64,000 nt of DNA from Episyrphus balteatus (lineage: Eukaryota; Arthropoda; Insecta; Diptera; Syrphidae): the NCBI RefSeq assembly GCF_945859705.1, contig NC_079135.1, forward strand, positions 34,521,679 to 34,585,678, given 5' to 3'. Shown here one piece after another: positions 38,801 to 50,800 of this stretch. Positions within the stretch are counted from its first letter, which is position 1. The number at the start of each line of letters is the position of its first letter. A program made the position numbers and the translations under genes. Under the pieces are notes generated by a model, which made no database searches, was not told where the DNA came from, and saw only the letters and a program-made list of their open reading frames with translations.

Positions 38801-41800
38801 GAATAGGTGCATCACAGGTATGGTTAGATAAGGTTCTAAAAAAATTAATTCCATAGAATCATCTGCACAATCTCCAAAAACTGCTACATACCAAGTTTGA
38901 AAAGAATCCGTTTAGGCTATAGCTTCTTAAACAGACAACGATTCGAGTCCCATGTTCGATTCCTGTCGGGGCCTATTTTTTTTTTTTTATTTTAACGAAA
39001 AAAATTAATATTTTTTAATATTTTCCTTCACAAGAAACCATAATTTTCACCATTTACTAAAATGTTCGTTGCTCAGGATTAAAAAAAAAAAAAATAGAAC
39101 AGAGCTGAGCGACGTCCCTCAGACGCTCAGGATTGCCGCTCAGCCGCTCAGGGTGTATGTGGCCACCGCCATACATTTTCATACGTTCTAATATAGTTTT
39201 GCCGCTCAGGATTGACGCTCAGCCGCTCAGGACGTGGCCGTACCCTTATTTATTAGATTTCACTAAACTGCTCTAGCCGGCTGCATAGTTATACAATACA
39301 TAAAGTTTAATGTAGCCTTTATGCAACGTTACATAAATTTCTATTCATAAAACATTTTCTTAGCCATTATAGTTATGCTAGGTTTGTGTCCAAATAAGTA
39401 CTAAAAATGGAAAATTAATACATTTAATCACGACAAACAACTTCATCTGTCGATAAAACAAACCCATCTGATTCGAAAATAAACAAAAAAAAAAAACAGG
39501 AAATTATATCAGGAAAAAATCTTCAAATTTCTTATTTCTTGTTTTAGTTGATTTCAAATTGTTCACTAACTTGCAAAATCTAATCCAAAAAATAAATTCT
39601 TCAATGAAAAAAAAAAATATATATACAAATCATGCTATGTTTCCTTTTTCTGAAAATTATGTGATGTTCAAATGACATTTAAGCAAAATATATTCTTATT
39701 CAGGCTCTAACAGTGTTGCCGAAAGTACTCCCATAGGAGTATTGTGCTACTTTCAGCACCTCCGTACTCCCGTACTCCTCCTTTCACATTCGTACTCCTA
39801 TTTTTTTTAATGACATAAAATATTTTACACTTGTAGCAAAGTGTAATGTCAGCCTAAATAAATTTAATTTACTTTAAATTTAATGCAAATTTGGCAGCAC
39901 TTTTACCTTCAAAGGAAATTTTTACTAGGTGGTTAGCTCTTGAACAGGTTGTGGCAAGAACGCTAGAACAGTGGCCTGCATTATTACATTATTTTTTGGA
40001 GAATTCTTTTGAATCTTCTGACAACAATCTTGATCTTGTTCACAAGATTCAAGAAGAACTAAATGATACCACAAAATTGTATTTATTATTTCTATCCTAT
40101 GTTCTCCAATTGACTAAGCAGCTAAACTTAGAATTTCAATCTCAGTCCGTCCGGATTCATACATTTTTGCCATACGTAAAAACGTTCTATAAAACTATTT
40201 TACAAAATTTTATCAAATCGGATGTGTTAAGCGACGAGTTTCTCTCCAATCCGAATTTGTCTGAAATTTATTTAAAAAATATTAACTCTGTATACATTGG
40301 GGCTAAAGCTGAACTTTTTATTAAAACAAACAAAATTGAAATAAATGAAATAATTGAGTTTAAAGGTGTTTGCCGAGAATATTATAAGACCCTGTGTGCT
40401 CAAATTTCACAGCGAATCGATTTTGATGACGAAATTCTCAAACATATTCAAGGCATTGACCTTTTAAATTTAGCAGAAAGTGCAACTTCAATAATTTCTT
40501 CCATTCCCGATTTGATTAGCGAAAATGAAATTGAAAACCTTGACATGGAATGGCGAACACTACTTAGCCAAACTATGGTTTCGAATTCATTAGAAATAGA
40601 AGAATTTTGGTCAGAAATATTTAAAAAAAAATGCTCTTAATTAAACACTTTTCCATCTGACAAAGGATTTTGTTAGTGCTTTATTAAGTCTTCCGCACAG
40701 CAGCGCAGCGGCAGAACGAGTTTTTTCCCAACTCTTTATCATCAAAGATAAAAAACGAAACAGATTGGAAGTAAATACAATAAATGCAATTATGAGTTGC
40801 AAGGAATTGTTAAATAGAATTGATTGCCACAAATGGAATCCTTCAAAACAACTTTTAAAAGCGTATAAAAAATAATATTTGTTTTTTTCTTATATCATTT
40901 TATACTTAGGTACCATATAATCAAAATACCTTGATTTTTGCAAAACCACTTCTATTTAATGTACTTAATACATATCTTGTGATTAAAATATCTAAGGTCC
41001 TAATTTTTATTCTAAAAAAATAATATTACTATAGATTAAGCTATCTACCATAAGACAGATATTTTATTACTTTTGTTATTTGAATTAATAATTTATTTAT
41101 TTATGTTTTGTTTTTTTATGTTTAACTTAATATATTTTTTTAAGAGCCAATTTTTCAATCTTCTAATAAACAGTCAGTTAACTGTTCGATGAATAAAGTT
41201 ATTAAGCTCATAAACAATCAGATAAAAACATTGAATTTTTCAATCAAGAATAATTTATTCTACAGAATAACAAAAAAAAATTGTCAAATTCAAAAATATT
41301 TAAAATTAAACGTCATTTTTATTCATGATTGTTTTTGTTTTCTTGTGATTCCACTGTATTTTTTTCAAAATTCTTTTAAAACAGCTTTGACAACTGACAC
41401 AATATTTTTGTTGAGATTATTCCTTAGAATAATTTTTATTCGTCTCTGAAAGAAGCAGATAGCTAGTTTTATTCTTAGGAATAAGCTAAATCTGCCTGTT
41501 GAAAAATTGATTTTTTCTCTATCCTTAGGAATAAGTACTACCTGACTGTTTAACTGACTATTGAAAAATTGGCCCTAAAAATAAAACTAAAAAAAAGTTT
41601 CAAGACAAAAAAATTACTGTACTCCTATTTTGTTCAAAATACTCCCCTTTTTTTTCTGCCGTACTACCTTCTAATATTTCTCTCCGGCAACACTGGGCTC
41701 TAAACAACCTAAAAACGCGTTAAGCTTATACAACCTCTATTTAACGTTGCATAAATTTTATAAATAACAGTTTTCTGTTTGAAGACATTATAAAGAGTAC

Positions 41801-44800
41801 ATAATGCTATGCACTGTCTATGATGAGTTTATAAATAGGGCTGTAGATACATATATATTTATACGCTTAAGAATGTGCTCTTTTCAATTTTGTTATCAGA
41901 TTTTGCCTATCCTGTACCGTTACTGAGATAATTAGTTTTCATTTTGTCGTATATTCAAAAAAAAAACATCACATTAGTATTGATTTGTCGTAAAAAATGA
42001 GTTTCCGACAAACTCATTTTGGGAAAAAACCATGATAATTTGAAAATCAAAAGAAATAAGAGAGTTTTGACTAAAAAAAAATCAAATTAAAAACGTCAAT
42101 TCTGGAAGTGATCCATGTTTCTACTAAAAACCAGCTACAGTTATCATGACATGGAACCGAAAATTCAATCCTTAGAGTGTCACAGTATTGTCTTTCATTT
42201 TCTATAACCTACTCTATCATTCCAATTAAATTTTTCTCAAAACTTTTAAAGAAAGAAAAAAATAATTAATTTATTCGTATACTCATAAATAAATCCACAC
42301 ATAAGGTAAGTGTTGGCAAGTTCTGGAAGGCCAAAGTTTATCTCAAAAATGGCATCAAATCCCACTAATTAATCATGTCCTCAACAGAATCCACCAAGAT
42401 ATCTCATCCTGATTCACAGACACAGGGACTTGCCCAACACAAAATGTGTTTTCAACATATCCCCTCAATGTGTATCCTTTTCAATATTTTATGCTTTGTC
42501 CGAAAACTCTCCAATTATATAATGGTGTATTTTTTTTTTCTTTTTCTTTTCTTTTTTTTGTCGACAATCCAACATATGCCGGCGGCGGCAATCCGGAAAT
42601 TCAACCAAAAACGGACAAATAACTCACACGTACCTCTTTCTACTCGTATGATTTTCTGTGCAAAATACTTTTACCATCAATACCATTTTTTGGGGATATT
42701 CTCTTCCTGAACTGGATGAACGGATGGAATGGGATGTGTGTGTATGAACGTTACCATCACAACCACCAATACCATCATCATCATCCTGAACATCATTGTC
42801 GTTTTCGTCGTCGGCGTCGTCATCATCATCGTCGTTGCGCTACTCTGCTGGTGTGGTTCCAACAAACTATATCACCATCATCGTACCACCAATAACCAAC
42901 ACCACCACCGCCACCATCATCATCATCGCCTTCGCCATCCAAAAGGATTATCCTCGGAAGAGAAGCTGCATGGTGTCAAGTATATTATCGAATCATTTGT
43001 TGGTTGCATTCGAAATGTTGTCCTAAGCTCAGGAAAAGCTGCCTCCGATCTCCTACCAATCACCCCGTTGGTAGCCACAAAGCATGAAAACGTGAACGAA
43101 GGATGCTCCAATAAATGCCATTCGAGACAGAATTTGTGCTTCGTGGGATCCAGATGTATTAATCACTTCTATGGAATTTCGTGCGACTGTTTCGGTACTC
43201 ACTATGAGGGTGAACACTGTGATATCTATAGTAAGTATTTATAACTACCTATATCCTCTTATATGTATATATTTTGTATTTCACTGTATAGAAACTTAAA
43301 ATTAGGGTGACCATATTTTTTTTTTTTTTTTTTTTTAAATAATAATCATCGAATTTTAGGACAATTTTAAGGACATTCAGCAAAGTTTATTAAAAATATT
43401 TTCCTACCACTTTCATTCGGTTTTGAAATTTTCAAAAAGTCATGGAGTTTTTGTAAAAGACAAAAATTTGAGAAATATTGCCTTTTTCCTTTCAGTACAA
43501 AATAAAGAATAACAACTTGTCTATAAGGGTCATTTGCTGAATCGAAACTTAAATAATTTATGTTGAACATAAACTCTTATTATCTACTTTTTCTTCTGCG
43601 TAAACTGTCACATACGGATTTATGTTGAACTCAAATGCTTAAGTTTCGATTCAGCAAACGGCTCTTAATATTGTTTTCGAAAACATAGAAAAAATTATAA
43701 ATGGTCACCCCACTGATAACTCTATTCTCACACAAAAATAGTAAAAAACTTGAAATTCATACAAAAACCATTATATACGACAACGACGACGACAACTAGG
43801 ATCCTCTCCTGTATATCGTGCTAGCAGAAATTCTCTGTAGGTATTATTATTTTAGTTTTAGAAAATTCGAAAATACGATTTTCGGATGCGCTTTTCTCTT
43901 TTATTTTTGTCTATTTTTTTTAATTTTTAGTCTATTTTAGTTTTAGTGAGATACTTTATTTGTGGGTTGGGTTTGGCAAAGAGGTTTAAGGACATATAAA
44001 TGGGTGTGGTATTTGGTGATTAATGAAATGGATTTATTCTTTGAACATATTTTCTTGGAGGTAAGAAATATTTTTGTGCAATGAATGTGAGTGTTGTATT
44101 TACGCAAGGTTTTTAATTAATTAAAGAGATTTGTGCATCAGCAAGATAGTCGTCGAATTGAAACTATAAATATCCTTTTCGTTAATTTTAAAATTTCTGT
44201 TGTATATCTGAATTTGATGATGGTGATGATGAAGAGCAAAATTAAAATATGGTGTTGAAGGTCTTCCCCGAGGTTCCTGTGAATTGTTCTTTGGGTAACC
44301 AAGTTTTTGGTAAAAGAAGAACGGATCGTGAATTTTTTAAAATTTCTTTTCTAAAAAATGACATACATACGTAACACCTTTTTTTGAAAAATGTTAGAAA
44401 ATTTGTATGCATTCAAAATTATTTTTTTTTTTAACTAAATTTAATTTTTTTTTAGCTAAATTTAATATTTTTTTAACTAATGTCGTTTTCGATTGGCTCT
44501 CCGGAAGCGTCCGGAATCATTCAGAAGCCTTCTGAAAGTGTTTTATTCGCACTATTATGACAGACAGAACGCTTCTGAAAATAAAAATTCTCTTCTTGAT
44601 TTCAAAACAGAATTCACTCAAAATCACTAATATTTAAATAAGTAAACGTCAAACAAAATTTTCTAGTAGAAAAGCAAACAATTTTTATTTGATTATTCAC
44701 CAATACAGATATAAAATTTCAGAATTGAGTGGAAGCGATTTAAACTGTTTTATTGGATTTCAGAATGAGTGAATCCTTGAGTTATTCCAATCGAAAACGA

Positions 44801-47800
44801 CATAAATTTAATATTTTTTTAATTTCTTTTTATACAAAAAATGTTGAAACTTCGACATTTTGTTCTAGAGTTGTCAAGCAATTAATACCAGCAAAGAATT
44901 GAAAATGCAAAAAAAAAATCGTAAATCTTGTCTTAAAGGCTTCTAGTTTGGGTTCTATTGGTTTGATACTCAAGATCAAGGTCTTTAAACTCTGGGAAAA
45001 TTACAAACACTCATTATTCAAATAAACATTAAAATTACATCAATGAGACAATCAATAAAAAGTGTTAAATGCAAAAATGCATTTTATACTATTTTGAAGT
45101 ACCTACGTCACAAGGATAAAACTTTTGCACAATATTAGTAAGACTTAACTACGTCAAAAAATAACAAATTCATTGCTGGCCGTGGAACGTCCACTTTCGC
45201 CTTTTTGTTTAATGTTCTTGTCTTTTAATGTATGTATTAATGAAATTGCTAAATTATAATGGTCTTTTATTCATTTCCATTAAATTTGCTAATACTTTGG
45301 ATGTAAAATGAGTGTCAAAACAACATTATTTCCAAGTAATTAAGTGGTTTTGATTCCCAACAAAACGTTGGGTGTTAAAACAACACATACAAAATATTTA
45401 TTTTTTGTTAAATCCTCTTTGATAAAGATATTTTTTTAAAACTTTTAGCTAGTTTCAACTCTCAACAAGGCCTCTAAACCGAATTTAAAGCTAAAATTGT
45501 ACAGAGTTTTTTGTCTCTCCTGAAAAAAATAAATAAAAATGTTACTTATGTTGTTTTAACAATCACCGATTCAAGTGCGTGTGACGCAGTCTTGCATTTT
45601 ATTTACTGACAATTTTTTCGCATCAAATATAAACAAACAACAGATAAGCAGATGTATTCAAAGAATTTCGGTATTTACGAGTTGGCTACTATTAAAAGCT
45701 TTTTAAAAACGAGTAAATCAAGCGTCTTAACTTAACCTCTAATAGAAGAGGAGTCCCAACTTGTTCACTTCTTAATTCTATCTATTGCTTTTCTCTCAGT
45801 GTACGTTTGGCTAATAACAGTAAGACCCTCGTTTAAGCAAAAGCACTATAAAATTTGATAACAATCGGTAGAATTATTCTTTCGTTTGTAGTTTTATAGT
45901 GGTTCACTGCGGTGTATACGTACTTTTTTTTTCTTTCGTATAGACCCTTCAGTTTTCAGTAATTATTGTAATTGCTTAAGTACATGTAAAACAGAGTATA
46001 TTGTGGGGTTCAAACGGAAAAGACATATTTTGTGCAAAATGTTATTAAATTGCGTTTACTAATACAAATTCTATATTAACTGCTAAATTAAATCCTTAAA
46101 CAAATCGTAAAAGACCTCCAATATGACTTTACATTTCTTGGCACTAGTTAGTTACAATCTAAAAGTCCTTTCTAAATACAAATTACTATCTTCCTTGGTG
46201 GTACTGTGAGATGGCTTTCATTTAATATTGAATGAAATTCTTTTTACTTCTGTGAGATAAAATACAATTTACAACAATTCAAAAAAGTTTATCCACAGCG
46301 CATTAGTTACAGGACAGAGATGACGAATTTTTTCGTAACACTTTACATAATAATTTTAAAATTAAAAAATCATGTAAAATGTTTATAAAATTAAAGAAAA
46401 TACTAACCCATTTTTTTTTTGCTCAAATATATTAAAAAATAATAAAATATAAAAATTATTGACATTAACCAACCTGAGACCTTATTGAATATTTAAATCA
46501 TTTCAAAATTAACTTTCACATCATTATGAAGATGAAAAACGTTTAGTATATCAATGACCTTTAAATAAAGTTCTCCTGAATAAATAAAATTAATTAATGC
46601 CAATTAAAATAGTTTGCTAAATAAATTAAACAGTTTTTTTGTATTGTTATTTTTCACCCGCGATATGACATTAACCTACTGAGCAGCTGTATGGATTCAC
46701 ACAGATAAATATTTTTAGTATAATTGTGTGCCCTGATTCGCCTTTCGGCATATTGATCTCCGTTCTCAATCACACTCATCATCCATCCACAAAAAAAAAA
46801 AAAATAATATAATATATTGGAGAATAACTCAATTTCCATTTATATATACCTAGAAATAAATATCGACAAAACCCCAAAGGGGTAATTATATTTTCACACT
46901 GCAGGAAGGCTACTTCTATAACAGACTGAATGGATATAGGATATCTGTCTCGTGTCCTCATGTCCTGTGCTTGTTACTGGTATTTCCGTTGTCTGTCACC
47001 TGACTTCATTCACTGTGTTCACTGTCCAATTCCATTACAACCACAAAAAAAATAATATATATGTACTATGTGTTTGTGTGTATATATATGTACATATGTA
47101 TAGAAAATTGCCATCGGTGATAATCTGGTAATACAAAAAAAAAACACACACACATATCTACATTACTGCAATTTCTGATGCAAAAATATCATACCTACAT
47201 CCCTTGCCTAGGGCACCCAAGGGCATCCCAATGTGTTCAGTGTCTATGGTATTTGTTGGTGACGTTCAGGACATTATTTTTGAGAGCAAGTTAAATAAAA
47301 TGACCGGTAATGGATCGTGGAAAATTATTTTCAATATGTCAGTTGATTTTGACACTCTTCGTGACACGTCGCGTCGGTGGCAGTAGTTCACACAATGCTC
47401 GTTTTCGGTAATCACACACATCACACCTGTGTATTTCATTTTCAGACAAATGTATGCAATGCTTTCTCTTGTGTCCAGTTAATTACCCACCATCCTAGCC
47501 TTGTTTGGCATTATCCAGAATATGGCAAGCACAATTTTGGAAATACTGAATAAATGATTTTTCAAATTAAAATCGTTGAAAGTGCGTACGATATTTATGT
47601 GTCCTTTACTCCTCCTAACGCATTATCAACAGTGGACCAAAAAACTTGAATTTAAACGAATTTTCCTCAAAACGTTTTCTCTTATCATCCGAATAGAACA
47701 GTTTCTCAACTAGGTTTCCAATTCGGGATATCCGAATATTTAACTTGAAAAACATACACACCTTGTATCGGAAAGTTAACTATCCGAAAAACAATATTTC

Positions 47801-50800
47801 AGTCTCCGCCCGGTTCACTATGAAACCGATAACCGGATCTCCCGAATATAGAACCTTGCATGCCCAAATTTCCATAGGTTTCCAATACGGAACATTCGAA
47901 TATTTAACACGAAAGATATACCTTGTATCGAAAAGTTAAATACCCAAAAAACAATAGCCAATAACTATTCGGATTTGCCGAGTACAGGACCTTGCATAGC
48001 CAAATTACCACAGGTTTTCAATACGGAACATCCGAATATTTAACACGAAACATATGGATACCTTGTATCGGAAAATTAAATACTTGAACAACAATATATC
48101 AGTCTAAGTTGAATAAGTTAAGTCAACTGACATCAAAGTTGAATAAGTTATAGTACTTTTTTGAAGAATTTTCGGTTTTCTACCCACTGTATAATTTCAA
48201 TACCTAAAAATCATTTATTTTATCGTTTCTTTCTTCCTTACTCATCAGCTGCAACAATAATGACTCTACGTGGTGCAAGTTATGTATCATACCGCATCTA
48301 CGACTGGAAGGATCGAGTCCATTCGTCCACAACCCGAATCAGTATGATGTTTCGGACGCGCCATGATGACTCGGCTTTATTCTATGCTAGCGGTGAAGCC
48401 CTCAAGCATCAGTACATTGCTGCATCCCTTAAAAACAAATCGATACATGTCGAAATGGATTTTGGTGATAATTTGATGTCAGTTGTATTGCGGGATGAAC
48501 TGACACGCAGCTATTGGCACAATTTGACAATTTACCACGACCAGCGAACTGTGAAGATAATCTTGGACCAGCAAATAAAAACAGTGGAAATACCAGCTAG
48601 TGCGAGTGCGAATTTGTTGTTCGACCCGGAAATATATTTTGGCGGTGGACCGGATTTGCACAAGAAGAAAGGTCTAGCATCGCATAATAATTTTGTTGGC
48701 ATTTTGAAATATGTCTACTATAATGATGTGTCTATATTGTATGAGCTGAAGAAGGGAAATCCCAAAGTTCATTATCATGGTATGTATTGATAAAATATAT
48801 GTTGCAAAGCTTTAGTATAGTAAGTTTTCATTGCTAGTTAAATGATTTAGAATATAGAAATATGATGACAGGAAAAATTAACAGAATAGCTTAGAGAGAA
48901 GAAATCGGTTATAATACGTAATAGAAGTAATTTTATTTGTAAATGGTTCTTTGCTTCGAAGAATTAAAACTGCAGAATAGTTTAAAAGTATCAACGTGGT
49001 ATACACTAATGTAGGTATCTATACAATAAATCAAACTAAAAAAGAAACTTCTTATCCCTCACTTGGTTTGGGGACTGGTGCGTTGCATAAATATTTAGGA
49101 AAAATAGCATGATTTTACCCTATAAATAATTTTAATAGAAATGAAAATTTCTAAAATTGGTTCACTGTGGCGTATACGTATTTTTTTTTACAAACTTCTG
49201 AATTTTAATTTTGACAGGACGTCAGATTGGATCGATTTTAAAATTTTTGAACCGACATTCAAAAATTCATTGAAATCATGTTTGATATGTGTAGTGTATA
49301 TCTATCGTCGGTTGACAACCAAAACTCAATAACTGCAATTTTCACTTGACTGCCAAGTGATTTATTTTCAGGGTTGTAAAAATATCAATTTAAAAATAAT
49401 GCATTGGAAATTAAAAAAAAAATATTTATTGCAAATTAAAAAAAATGCATTAAAAAAAAATATTTTTTGCAACTGAAAAAAATTTTCAATTAAAAAAAAT
49501 TTATTGCAACTGAAAAATATTTGCATTAAAAAGAAATATTTATTGCAACTAAAAATATTTTGCATGAAAGAAATGTTATTAGAAATAAAAAAATTTCTGC
49601 ATTCAAAAAAATAATTCAATGTAAAGTATGTGTATTAAATATTTTATTTAATACTCTTCGAATTTTGAGTATTTGGCCTTAGTATTAGTTTCAATATTAT
49701 GTATAGTTGAAATAGCTAATGTCTGGTCAAATAGCCAAATTATAAGAAATTCTACGATTATTAAAAACAAAATACTTAATGCTTACATTCTGCGTTGAAT
49801 TTTTTATTGCAATACATTTGTTTAATGCAATAAATATATTTTTTTTTTAATGCTAATATTTTTCACTTGCAATAAGAATATTGCAATGAATATTTTTTTT
49901 TTATTTTTTTTTTTCTTGCAATAAATATTTTTATTTTTATTTTTAAATTAGTAATGGTAACGAATACATTTAAAAAAAATGATTTTTTACAACGCTATTA
50001 AAATGTGAGTAATAAATCTCTACACTTTTATTTTTAAATGGGTCTTTGCCTTGAAGAATATAAACTGCAGAATAGTTGAAAAGTATCAACGTGGAAGAGA
50101 TAATGGTAGTTTGGCAATATTTTTAAGTGGTCGTATGTACTAAAGTTTCAAATAAATCAAACTAAAAAGAGAACTTCTTGTCCCTCAAACAAATTCTTGT
50201 ATTGGTTCACTGTGGCGTATACGTATTTTCTTGCAATCTTAAAAAAAAGTTTACCACTTGATTTCTTATATAACAACGTATTTTTAGAATTTGTGAAGTA
50301 ACTAAAGATCAAAAATTGGCAATATTAGGGAACCCGGCAGCAGCTTAGATTTTGATGATCTTTCTCTTCAAACGTCGGTAATTTAAAATACTTAAAGTCT
50401 AAGATTAAAAAATTTTTTATGCCACATTTATTATGATTTGAAATTACAACAGGAAATGTCAATATGTATTACAGTTTATGAAAAAAATTAAAAAGTATTT
50501 CATTTTCGAAGAACTTTTTTTAATAGAAGTTTTTATTGAAAAAACCCATTGAAATTGAAGTAATTTATAATTTTTTTTTTCAAAAGTGTGATACATATAT
50601 AATACCTTTTCTGCTTCGGAATTCAACTGATAATATTTATAGCCAAATTTTTTTTAAAATAAATTTATATTTTATAGAAAAAGTTTGGAAAAAAGTTATT
50701 TTAAATTTTTTTTAATAACATTTTTTTTTTTTGTTTAATTCTGAGTTTGAGGACCATTTTTTCAAAAACTCTTAATTAAATTTAGTGGATTTAAAGTTAA

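Larger units (their letters stand above)
39711..41695 (+). mobile_element. hAT transposon with perfect 8-bp TSD (GGCTCTAA), degenerate
   Basis: GGCTCTAA is at 39703-39710 and 41696-41703. The ends are CAGTGTTGCCG and CGGCAACACTG, an exact 11-bp inverted repeat. GTACTCC motifs recur just inside both ends. It carries a broken transposase (39858-40875) and a nested MITE (41144-41575), so its own length before the nested insertion was about 1.55 kb. It lies in the large intron between exons D and E, in the gene's orientation. Confidence 0.92.
36949..42945 (+). other. axo: Intron D-E (5997 bp)
   Basis: GTAAGT at 36949 and AAAAG at 42945. It holds a TIR element with TGAGCGGC repeats (38274-39247) and the hAT element (39711-41695). 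37000-38270 and 41704-42900 are otherwise AT-rich; a CAT/CAC/TCA trinucleotide tract lies at 42750-42935, just before the acceptor. Confidence 0.8.
43231..48248 (+). other. axo: Intron E-F (5018 bp)
   Basis: GTAAGT to CTCATCAG. It contains MITEs at 43303-43712 and 44481-44802, an R1 terminal fragment at about 45565-45605 and a three-copy tandem repeat at 47712-48110. The remainder (44803-47700) shows no gene; 46,650-47,560 is less AT-rich and looks unique. Confidence 0.8.

Noticed and set aside
48161..48248. ATG-started extension in front of the LG2 exon
   Set aside because: The extension crosses a clear pyrimidine tract and acceptor at 48248 and would break the phase-1 junction from exon E; it is intron.
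48930..50240. Direct repeats about 1.1 kb apart, considered as LTRs of a retroelement
   Set aside because: Only patches align, there is no TG...CA ending, primer site, gag/pol text or 4-6-bp duplication; between them lies a TIR-like element instead.
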